Shown: piece after piece, positions 9,024 to 16,641 of the stretch
Position numbering within the stretch: position 1 is the stretch's first letter
Layout of the letters: each line of letters begins with the position of its first letter
From: Candidatus Proteinoplasmatales archaeon SG8-5
GTDB taxonomy: Archaea; Thermoplasmatota; Thermoplasmata; SG8-5
DNA: 41,093 bases
NCBI GenBank assembly: GCA_001595885.1
Contig: LSSH01000085.1
Span: forward strand, 1-41,093
Direction: 5' to 3'
The notes under the pieces: generated by a model
The model's input: the letters and a program-made list of their open reading frames with translations, nothing else
What the model was told of the DNA's origin: nothing
Databases searched by the model: none
Program-made: the position numbers and the translations under genes

Positions 9024-9902
9024 AGAATGGAAAGAATTAAGACGGGAATATATGGGTTGGATCAACTCATTGAAGGTGGACTGAGAGACAACACGGCCAT
9101 TGTGGTTGTAGGTTCCAGTGGTACAGGAAAGACCACTTTTGGGATGCAGTTCCTAATGCACGGCATTGAGAACGGCGAGCAGGGTCTCTACGTTACCATG
9201 GAGGAATCCCCAGAACAACTCATGAAAGAAGCGGAGATGCTTGGATGGGATATGAAGAAGCACTATGAAAAATCCCTCTTCTTCATCCACCTCAAGGGGA
9301 AGAATTTCAAGAAGATGATCGACGAGCAGATCCCGCAACTGGTCAAGGCCAGGAGCGATTACGACATCAAGACACGAGTGGTGATTGACCCAATGACACC
9401 TGTCATCTGGGCGACTGAAGATAAACTTCATCAGAGAGAGCTCATCGGTAAGCTGTTCTACACTCTGAAGGAACTTGGTGTTGTCATGGCCACCGTGGAG
9501 GAGCATTCCAAGCCGGGCGAGATAGTCGGCGAGGATGTACTGCTTCCCGTCTACCTGGCCGACGGCGTCATTGACCTCGAGTACTACCCGATCGGCGGGG
9601 CTTTCAACCGTACCCTCAAGATCATCAAGATGAGGGGGACGCACCACGGCGAGGGAGTGTACCCTTACATATTTGCCAGGGGCATCGGCATAGTGATAAG
9701 GACCTCCCAGGTCGAGGCGGTAAAGGTCGAGGAGGGAAAGAACTTCGATTCCATCTTCGACGAGGCGATAAAAACTGCCGAGTTCATCAAGGCACCCGAT
9801 TACATAATCACCAAACTGAAGAACATGAAGGAAGGCTGGACATACAACTATTCCCCAGAAGAGGCCTTACAGGTGATATTCGACTCCTATGGTTTGAAGT
9901 AA
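9024..9902 (+). CDS. Single-domain KaiC/RadA-like ATPase
   Basis: RIKTGIYGLDQLIEGGLRDNTAIVVVGSSGTGKTTFGMQFL (Walker A GSSGTGKT), YVTMEESPEQL, TRVVIDPMTPVIW (Walker B), LKIIKMRGTHH. Confidence 0.92.
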   Translation, partial: RMERIKTGIYGLDQLIEGGLRDNTAIVVVGSSGTGKTTFGMQFLMHGIENGEQGLYVTMEESPEQLMKEAEMLGWDMKKHYEKSLFFIHLKGKNFKKMIDEQIPQLVKARSDYDIKTRVVIDPMTPVIWATEDKLHQRELIGKLFYTLKELGVVMATVEEHSKPGEIVGEDVLLPVYLADGVIDLEYYPIGGAFNRTLKIIKMRGTHHGEGVYPYIFARGIGIVIRTSQVEAVKVEEGKNFDSIFDEAIKTAEFIKAPDYIITKLKNMKEGWTYNYSPEEALQVIFDSYGLK

Positions 9903-9917
9903 GGTCGGAGGACTTGG

Positions 9918-10709
9918 ATGGCAAGCGACAAGAAGATAGACAAGCGAATGGAGGCCGAGACGGTCGTACAGTTAAAGCACATGCTGGAGATGGAGCTGAA
10001 GAGGATCCAGGAGACCAACAAGGTCGACATCATCATGTTCGTCGGTATTGACGGGCGCATATTCAGTTCTCTGATACCGCAGCTACTGGACGGCACGCAG
10101 TTCCGACTTCTGAACCTTGTCAAAGGTAACCTTCCTTCCATCTGCAGCCAACTGACGGCCGAGAACCTGGAGATCAGCATCCATAAGTACAAGGACGGCA
10201 CCGTGGTCATCTCCGGTGTCGGGGACAACTGCTTCCTGGTCTCGATATTCACAAAGGAAGTGGATATCAAGGAGCTTCAACCGGTGGTGACCGGTATTAC
10301 CAAGGGCAGCGCCGTGCTGAATCACCTCTTCGAGCTCAAGCCCATAACCCCCGAGGCAATGCAGGGGTATGACGATGAAGTAATCGAGGAGCTGTCGAAG
10401 CTTACGAGGCTGCTCTTCGTGGAGAAGTTTGACGAGACAAGGGAGTACAAGCGAAACATGGAGCTGCTCAAGTTCATGAAGAACAAGATAGGCAGCGTGG
10501 TGGGCATCGGTGCGGTTGACGAGATAGTCACGGTCACGATGAACGAGCTCGGTACTTCGGCCCCTTACATGAAGGAAAAGGACTGGATCAAGTTCACAGA
10601 GATGATAATCGACACCCATATCAAGAAGGCCAGCGGTGACATTGTCGCCGATGAGTGCAGGAAGACATGGATACCAGAGATAGAACGCAAACTCAAATCC
10701 TTCGTTTGA
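9918..10709 (+). CDS. Roadblock/LC7-like domain protein with unknown C-terminal helical domain
   Basis: VDIIMFVGIDGRIFSSLIPQLLDGTQFRLLNLVKGNLPSICSQL...LEISIHKYKDGTVVISGVGDNCFLVSIF resembles the archaeal Roadblock/LC7 fold. Confidence 0.65.
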   Translation: MASDKKIDKRMEAETVVQLKHMLEMELKRIQETNKVDIIMFVGIDGRIFSSLIPQLLDGTQFRLLNLVKGNLPSICSQLTAENLEISIHKYKDGTVVISGVGDNCFLVSIFTKEVDIKELQPVVTGITKGSAVLNHLFELKPITPEAMQGYDDEVIEELSKLTRLLFVEKFDETREYKRNMELLKFMKNKIGSVVGIGAVDEIVTVTMNELGTSAPYMKEKDWIKFTEMIIDTHIKKASGDIVADECRKTWIPEIERKLKSFV

Positions 10710-10718
10710 TAAACAGGG

Positions 10719-13559
10719 ATGGGAAGAATGGCAAAGGCGAAGAAGACGACGAGGAAGAGCACGACTTCTAAAACTAGTAAGCCAAAGGCCTCGACAAAGA
10801 AGAAGTCGCTTGCCAAGAAGACCCCCAAAAAGACTGAAAAGAAGACCGATAAGAAGCCGGAGCTCATTTGCCAGTTTTGCGAAAAACCCATGAAGGACGA
10901 GAAGACGAAGAAGGTCCACGAAAGTAATTGTAAGAAGAAGAAGGAAGAGAAGGAGAAGAAGCCGCCCAAGAAGGATCTGGAGGAGGCCGTTGCGAAGTTA
11001 AAGGACGAGTTCGAGGACCAGAAGAGAGTATTCAGCGACCGCTTCACCGAGCGGGAGGACAGGCTCCACGAGGAGATACGCGAGCTCAAGGAAGTGCTCA
11101 GGCTGGAGATAGAGCACCGCCACAAGGAGCGGGAGCGGCGGAAGCGGGAGGAGTCGGAGACCGCGGCGGCGGAGGCCGTGCTGGAAGAGGTCGCGGAGGC
11201 GATTGATAAGGAGATGGAGACCTCGGAGGAGACCGCCCGGGAACCGGAGCCATCACCGATACCGGTTGCCCAACCACCAACCCAGATACCGGCCGAAGAC
11301 GCTCCAAGGGCCATTGACATGATTCCGACGCCTGTGCCCGAGATTCCGCCGCCGAAATCCCCCGAGCAGATTGCACCTGGAATCGGCGCAGCTTCGCCTG
11401 AAGAGGTTACGGTTGAAACGGCGGAGATCCCCCCCTCGGAATCGAAGGAGGTCGCAGCCGAGGAACCCGCTGTTCAGCCAGAGGCGGAATCCGAGCCCAA
11501 GATCGACATGGACAGGGAGGCCATCGTCACGCTTATCCGTGAGGAATTGGGGAAAAAGGACGAAGAGAAGGCCGGTCCCGTTATCGAACTGGACGGGATC
11601 ACCGGACAGATCGATGACCTTTCAACGGAGGTCAAGACGCTCAAGAGAGACCTGGAGACAACTTCCTCAAATCTCAGGAAAACGCTGGACAAGATTGAGT
11701 ATGACGCTGAATTCAAGAGAATCGAGCGCGAGCTCAACAAGTTCTCGGAGAAGATAGCCGAGATTATGGACGAGATCGGGTTCGGCGAGCAACTGAACGT
11801 TTCAAAGATACCGCCGACCATCCTGGAGATAGTCTATCAGGCCACGCTGGACGACCTGACTCTCGAGCTGGCCCGGGCGATGGGCACCCAGGATGCGGAA
11901 AAGGTCTCAAGGGCTGCTTTGGAGGAGGTAAGGTTGAAGACGAGCGGCAGCGAGCTCTTCAAGTTCGACGGGCGCAAGATCGTTACCGATAATCTTGCCC
12001 ATTCCATAGAGGCCAACCTCATCTCGGCAAAGCAGATACAGACCACCTACGACGAATTGCTCAGCCGGCTGCTCGAGAATCTCCCCCATCACAAGGCAAA
12101 GAACTTCAGGGCAATGATCAAGGTGAAGAGCCAGGAGTTCGCAGTTGACAGGGCGACAATGCTGACGAAGCACACGGACCGACTTGAGAACGTGCTCGAG
12201 ACCTCCAGCCAGATGCTGGCGGCCTTGTCAGCGCAGCTGAACTCGCTTCAGCTGGAGCTCAGGGAGGAACTTGACGACATCAAGAACAACATGATATTGA
12301 CCAAGGCCGAGGCCTCTGATATCGACCTCATCAAAATCAAGATGAACGAGAGGGACGAGAGGGAGGCAAAGCTCATGAAAGACCTCTCATTGTTGAGGGC
12401 CGAGGTGGAGATGGGAAAGAAGCTGGCAAAGAAGGATGAGAAACCGAAGATGGAATTGGGGGCGGAAGTGAAACCAACCGAGGATAAGCCCGCCAAGAAG
12501 GAGGAAGAGGTTAAGGAGGAGCCGCCGAAGGATGAGGCCGAAACATCCACGCTTGAGGCCGATGTCTTAAAGGCCATCTCCGACGGAGCTGGTTCAAAGA
12601 CGGCCATCAAGAAGAGCACCGGTCTGAAGGAGAAGGAGATTCTTGAGGCTGTTTCAAAACTCGTAAAGGACAAGAGAATCATCGAGAAGAAAGCTGGAAA
12701 GAGGATATCCTACATGACGCCGGATAAAGAACTTGAGGATAAGATCAAGAAGAAGGAGAAACCAAAGGAAGAGAAAAAACCTGAGGTCCCGGAAGTTATT
12801 GAAGGTGAGGATATCATTGTTGTGCCGGAGGGACCTCCGGAGGAAGAGCCCAAAACAAAGAAAGGGCCCAAAAAGAAGGCCGGGGACAAAATGGCAATGG
12901 AAGAGCCTGAGAAGAAGCCCAAGAAGGCTCCGAAGAAAGAGCCTGAAAAGAAAGAAGAGAAGACGCCGCCCAAGAAGGCTCCGAAGAAAGAACCTAAAAA
13001 GAAGGAAGAGAAGAAACCTGAAAAGAAAGCTGAAGATGAGAAGAAGGCACCTTCTGAGAAGGCGAAGGAAAAGATTGAAGAGAAAGCGCCCAAAAAGGAG
13101 GCTGAAGAAGAACCTAAACCCGAGAAAGAGAAGCCAGAGCCTGAAAAGCCGGTCGAGGAAATGGAGCCCGAGGTGTCAAAGGAGCCAGAAGAGCCCGTGG
13201 AACCGAAGGAACCAGATCCGGAAAAGGCCCCTGATAAGAAACCAAAGAAGGAGCCCGAAAAGGAACCTGAAGAGCCCGAGATATCCATACCGACTGAGTC
13301 CAAGGGTCTCGACGAATTAAGCGAGGAAGAGAGAATGGTCCTGGAGGCCATCACGGAGGATGGTCTTACCAGGTCGGGGATCCAATCCAAGGTCGGCAAG
13401 GACCTGAACTACACCACCGTGCTCAGGGCGCTGCGGGTGCTCATCGATTCGGGCTACGTGGGTATCGTTACGAAGGGCAGGCTCACCCTTTATCAGAAAA
13501 TCAGTGTCAAAGAAATGGATAAACCTGAAAAGGAGAAGAACAAAAAGGAGGTGAAATGA
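10719..13559 (+). CDS. 946-aa C2HC zinc finger / coiled-coil / Lys-Glu-Pro-rich protein with two C-terminal-half wHTH domains
   Basis: LICQFCEKPMKDEKTKKVHESNC (C-x2-C-x12-H-x3-C), long coiled coil, wHTH-1 DVLKAISDGAGSKTAIKKSTGLKEKEILEAVSKLVKDKRIIEKK, low-complexity KKAPKKEPEKKEEK tract, wHTH-2 EERMVLEAITEDGLTRSGIQSKVGKDLNYTTVLRALRVLIDSGYVGIV. Confidence 0.85.
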   Translation: MGRMAKAKKTTRKSTTSKTSKPKASTKKKSLAKKTPKKTEKKTDKKPELICQFCEKPMKDEKTKKVHESNCKKKKEEKEKKPPKKDLEEAVAKLKDEFEDQKRVFSDRFTEREDRLHEEIRELKEVLRLEIEHRHKERERRKREESETAAAEAVLEEVAEAIDKEMETSEETAREPEPSPIPVAQPPTQIPAEDAPRAIDMIPTPVPEIPPPKSPEQIAPGIGAASPEEVTVETAEIPPSESKEVAAEEPAVQPEAESEPKIDMDREAIVTLIREELGKKDEEKAGPVIELDGITGQIDDLSTEVKTLKRDLETTSSNLRKTLDKIEYDAEFKRIERELNKFSEKIAEIMDEIGFGEQLNVSKIPPTILEIVYQATLDDLTLELARAMGTQDAEKVSRAALEEVRLKTSGSELFKFDGRKIVTDNLAHSIEANLISAKQIQTTYDELLSRLLENLPHHKAKNFRAMIKVKSQEFAVDRATMLTKHTDRLENVLETSSQMLAALSAQLNSLQLELREELDDIKNNMILTKAEASDIDLIKIKMNERDEREAKLMKDLSLLRAEVEMGKKLAKKDEKPKMELGAEVKPTEDKPAKKEEEVKEEPPKDEAETSTLEADVLKAISDGAGSKTAIKKSTGLKEKEILEAVSKLVKDKRIIEKKAGKRISYMTPDKELEDKIKKKEKPKEEKKPEVPEVIEGEDIIVVPEGPPEEEPKTKKGPKKKAGDKMAMEEPEKKPKKAPKKEPEKKEEKTPPKKAPKKEPKKKEEKKPEKKAEDEKKAPSEKAKEKIEEKAPKKEAEEEPKPEKEKPEPEKPVEEMEPEVSKEPEEPVEPKEPDPEKAPDKKPKKEPEKEPEEPEISIPTESKGLDELSEEERMVLEAITEDGLTRSGIQSKVGKDLNYTTVLRALRVLIDSGYVGIVTKGRLTLYQKISVKEMDKPEKEKNKKEVK
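12918..13013 (+). repeat. Near-identical 45-nt tandem duplication in the low-complexity tract (12918-12962 and 12969-13013; period 51)
   Basis: cccaagaaggctccgaagaaaga[g/a]cct[g/a]aaaagaa[a/g]gaagagaag repeated; encodes PKKAPKKEP(E/K)KKEEK. Confidence 0.85.
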
Positions 13560-13560
13560 A

Positions 13561-14193
13561 ATGCTCGATGTAGCATTGGTCTCGCTTATCCAAGACATGA
13601 GCGAGAAGGCTGGTGTCGAGGGCACCATCCAATACTGGGCTAGAGTGGGTGAAAGCCTGGCCAAGAGAATGGGCAAGGAAGCGTATATGGGTTGGCCGTC
13701 CTTCAACGTCGCGTTGAGGGAGGGTCGAACAGCGTTTTCCATAGAGGGAAGCGTCACTGCCTTGACCGACCTGGCCATAACAGACGTGGACGGCGACGTT
13801 GTCGGTTACATCTACGCGTTGGAGACCTGTGTCTTCAACCCGACTATCGTGCGGATACGATACAGCGTCGGCGAGTTGCCGAGGGCAGATAGTGCCGTCG
13901 CAGAGGAATACAACAACAGCGTCAGGGACACGGCGGTCTGCAACTTCTGCGTGATACACCAGAGGTTCAGGGAGGAGGTGGCAAAGAACATCTCCATCGC
14001 CGACCAGGCGTTGGACTGCGTGCAGCTGGCCAACAGGGGCTTCACAGGTGACACGAAGATCGCTGAGGATGCCCTTAAGAAGATAGGCATCAACCCCGAG
14101 TACGTCCGCAGTCTGTTGAGGAACTACGCATGTGTCTACGCCATCCTGATGAGGGGCGCAAGACTCAAGGGCGAGGAAGAGGAGGCAGAGTAG
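13561..14193 (+). CDS. Uncharacterised protein, paralogue A of a tandem pair
   Basis: 210 aa; shares AEEYNNSV...CNFCVIHQRFREEVAKNI with the next gene. Confidence 0.85.
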   Translation: MLDVALVSLIQDMSEKAGVEGTIQYWARVGESLAKRMGKEAYMGWPSFNVALREGRTAFSIEGSVTALTDLAITDVDGDVVGYIYALETCVFNPTIVRIRYSVGELPRADSAVAEEYNNSVRDTAVCNFCVIHQRFREEVAKNISIADQALDCVQLANRGFTGDTKIAEDALKKIGINPEYVRSLLRNYACVYAILMRGARLKGEEEEAE

Positions 14194-14205
14194 GAGGTGA
14201 GATGA

Positions 14206-14820
14206 ATGGGAGAAAGGAGAAAAGGTTTGATAGCAGACAACCCGTTCGTTGACGTTGCCGCCTGCCTGTTCCTCGAGGACATCGCAGACAAGCAAGGAGC
14301 CAGCGGGATGAACAACTATCTTGTCAGCCTTGCGACGTCCCTCGCCAAGAGCATGCCCGAAGAGGAGTACGCCACATGGGACGACTTCCTCGACTCGTTG
14401 GTAAAGGGCGAGTCCATCATATCCGCGTTCGAGGATGTGATTACCGTCACGCCGCACTGCGCGGTCACGACCGAGTGCCCGTTCACAAAGGGCTGGCTCG
14501 AATACACCAAGAGGATCGGAACGTTCTCGAAGATACATACGGACGTGGCCGAGTATTATAACTCCGTATACAAGCCCGGCACGATCAACTCAATGTGTAT
14601 CATCCACCAGACCTTCAGGAACGCGGCGGCCGAGAGGATCAAGATCGCAGGCAAGATCCTGAAGATATCCCAGGTCGCGGCTGTCTGGGAGGACGGGACC
14701 AGGAAGATAGCGCCGGACGAGTGGGTGCCCATATTGCTGGAGAAGGCTCAGATAACCGGGACAGACCTGAACATGATATTGAGGAACAACGCAGACGTCT
14801 GGGTGATGTACACAGAGTGA
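14206..14820 (+). CDS. Uncharacterised protein, paralogue B of a tandem pair
   Basis: 204 aa; AEYYNSV...NSMCIIHQTFRNAAAERI aligns with paralogue A; similar length and helical N- and C-termini. Confidence 0.85.
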   Translation: MGERRKGLIADNPFVDVAACLFLEDIADKQGASGMNNYLVSLATSLAKSMPEEEYATWDDFLDSLVKGESIISAFEDVITVTPHCAVTTECPFTKGWLEYTKRIGTFSKIHTDVAEYYNSVYKPGTINSMCIIHQTFRNAAAERIKIAGKILKISQVAAVWEDGTRKIAPDEWVPILLEKAQITGTDLNMILRNNADVWVMYTE

Positions 14821-14985
14821 TCCACCGAACAGAAGCGTGACGAACGCTATTCCAGGCATGCCCAGTCATATCAGTGGTAAACCTTATCATATGGTCTGGA
14901 TATACCGTATCCGGCCCTTATCTCAGGATGGACCGAGTGTGTCAGCACCTGCATTCCGGACCTGAAAGAAGGGAGAGGTGAAGGC

Positions 14986-15543
14986 GTGATCGAGCTGGCA
15001 AGGAGCGGTGACCTCATATTCTACAAGTTTGAGGAACCTTCTGAGATAAACAAGTTCCATATACTCGGTTCCGAAGACGGGAGGTTCTCCGGTGGGGGTT
15101 TCGAGTTCTTCCGAGGTCTGGGCATCATCGGATACGACAAGACCTTCAAGATATGGCTCAGGAAGTTCCCGAGACCCATCTTCATCGTGGCTGCCAAGGG
15201 CAATCACATTTACTCTTGGGTGTTCATCGAGGAATGGTTAGAGGAAGCTTCGGTCGACGGGATGGCCGTTTGGGTTCTCAGGGCGATAGAGACGCTTCCG
15301 TCGGAACGGAGGAAGAAGATAGGGTTCAGGCTCGTTGTCCTAGGGGCAAAGCAGAGCACCGGTTACCTTATCACCAAACCGTTGACGCCGGAGGCCGAGA
15401 GGTTCTTCAGGATGTGCGGGTTCATGTCCCCGAAAGAGTTCAAGAAACCGCCCATCGACTTCACGCGGCATCCTGGCCACTTGATACTTCCGCCGTACAA
15501 AAAGGAGCAGCTGATCGAGCAGGTTGATGATTATTTTAAATAA
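14986..15543 (+). CDS. GNAT-like (possibly degenerate) protein of unknown function
   Basis: AVWVLRAIETLPSERRKKIGFRLVVLGAKQSTGYLITKPLTPEAERFFRMCGFM has GNAT-like topology but lacks an obvious Q/RxxGxG/A motif. GTG start; own upstream TATA-like ccttatcatatgg near 14881. Confidence 0.6.
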   Translation: MIELARSGDLIFYKFEEPSEINKFHILGSEDGRFSGGGFEFFRGLGIIGYDKTFKIWLRKFPRPIFIVAAKGNHIYSWVFIEEWLEEASVDGMAVWVLRAIETLPSERRKKIGFRLVVLGAKQSTGYLITKPLTPEAERFFRMCGFMSPKEFKKPPIDFTRHPGHLILPPYKKEQLIEQVDDYFK

Positions 15544-15549
15544 GAAAAG

Positions 15550-15572
15550 ACCAGTGGCGCGTGGCCACTGGT
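15550..15572. terminator. Stem-loop between convergent genes
   Basis: ACCAGTGGC-gcgtg-GCCACTGGT, 9-bp perfect stem with 5-nt loop, between stops at 15543 (+) and 15581 (-). Confidence 0.55.
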
Positions 15573-15580
15573 GTGGGGAC

Positions 15581-16480
15581 TCAAAAGAGGGAGAGTATCT
15601 CATTGCCGAACTGCTCGGCCTTGGTCTCTCCGATGCCGTAGATGGACTGCAGGTCCTCTACCGATGCTGGGTCCTTGCTTGCTAGTTCCCTCAGTGTCCG
15701 GTTCTGAAGCACGAAATACTTGGGCTTGCCCATCTCCTCCGACTTCTTGTCCCTCCACTCCTGCAGCAGGCCCTTGCGCCTCTCGACCTCCTCGATCTCC
15801 AGGTTGGACTCGACCTCCACTGGGAGGTCGTCACCGCCGGCCAGGACGTCCAGGCCCTTGCTCGTGATGACGAGCACCGGGAACTCGGATTCCTCCGCGT
15901 AGGCGATGTAGTTCTCCTCGATGAGCCAGTCTATGAGCGCGAGCACCTCCTTCATGGATGCGCCCTTGGCTACGCCGTACTGGCCCAGCTTGCCGATGTT
16001 TATGGTCAAGACCTTCTTCGACACGGAGCCCGTTAACACGCGGGCTATTGTGGTGCGACCGTAGGTCCCGCCCATGTCGAACACGCATTTCAACACAGAG
16101 AGCGCTAGGCTTGAGGTCTCGGTCTCGGCGGGAACGCCCTGCAGGGCGATGACCTCCGTGAAGGCCATTGTCAGCTGCTGTCCGTTCTCGGTAGTGGCGA
16201 ACACCTCGATGTCCGCGTCCACGACGTTGCGGGCGAGGCTGATCTCCGCCCCGCTGTCTATGTAGCATATCGGGCGGACGCCAGCGCACAGGTTGTGCAC
16301 GACAACCGCGCCGTCGGGCCTGGCGGTCATCAGGACCTTTCCGTCGAATTCCTTCGTAACGGCCTCGTTGACGTACGTGCCCCGGCACTGGCCGACCACG
16401 ATGATGGTCTGGAGGTTGGTCATTTCGTTCGTTTGGCTTTGCATATCGTTTGTTTCGTTTTGGTTCATTTTTTCAACCAT
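15581..16480 (-). CDS. NucS/EndoMS N-terminal-like domain + RQC-like + HRDC-like protein lacking helicase and nuclease domains
   Basis: N-part IIVVGQCRGTYVNEAVTKEFDGKVLMTARPDGAVVVHNLCAGVRPICYI (NucS N-terminal-like); LSVLKCVFDMGGTYGRTTIARVLTGSVSKKVLTINIGKLGQYGVAKGASMKEVLALIDWLIEENYIA (RQC); WRDKKSEEMGKPKYFVLQNRTLRELASKDPASVEDLQSIYGIGETKAEQFGNEILSLF (HRDC). Confidence 0.75.
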   Translation of the reverse strand: MVEKMNQNETNDMQSQTNEMTNLQTIIVVGQCRGTYVNEAVTKEFDGKVLMTARPDGAVVVHNLCAGVRPICYIDSGAEISLARNVVDADIEVFATTENGQQLTMAFTEVIALQGVPAETETSSLALSVLKCVFDMGGTYGRTTIARVLTGSVSKKVLTINIGKLGQYGVAKGASMKEVLALIDWLIEENYIAYAEESEFPVLVITSKGLDVLAGGDDLPVEVESNLEIEEVERRKGLLQEWRDKKSEEMGKPKYFVLQNRTLRELASKDPASVEDLQSIYGIGETKAEQFGNEILSLF

Positions 16481-16483
16481 CCT

Positions 16484-16548
16484 GCCTTCTTCGGAAGGCA
16501 ACGGCTTCGGGCATTCGGGTGTATGCCCCGAATGCCTCACTACGAAGC
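16484..16548 (-). promoter_or_regulatory. Structured 5' leader (two stem-loops) of the NucS-N/RQC/HRDC gene
   Basis: Minus-strand RNA: GCUUCG-UAGUGA-GGCAUUCGGG-GCAUACA-CCCGAAUGCC-CGAAGC (16504-16548), then GCCUUC-CGAA-GAAGGC (16484-16499), then AUG at 16480. Confidence 0.6.
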
Positions 16549-16641
16549 AATTGTAACAATGTTAGGTTAGTATTTATTAACCATATAGTACTCTTAACGT
16601 ACAAGTAACAAAGTTATATATGCGAAGCCTTTCAGCGACCA

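Noticed and set aside
10083-11320. Long minus-strand ORFs opposite the Roadblock and Lys/Glu-rich genes
   Set aside because: Ser/Phe/Leu-rich translations are the expected antisense of GAG/AAG-rich coding sequence.
12918-13013. CRISPR-like or mobile repeat
   Set aside because: The 45-nt repeat is in-frame coding duplication inside a low-complexity protein tract; there are no spacers of CRISPR type and no cas genes.
12733-13320. Plus-strand 195-aa Arg/Lys-rich ORF
   Set aside because: Alternate-frame product of the low-complexity region of the 946-aa gene; no independent start signal.
13507-14538. 343-aa minus-strand ORF
   Set aside because: Antisense to the two paralogous plus-strand genes, which have RBS-like spacing, paralogy and coding-like sequence.
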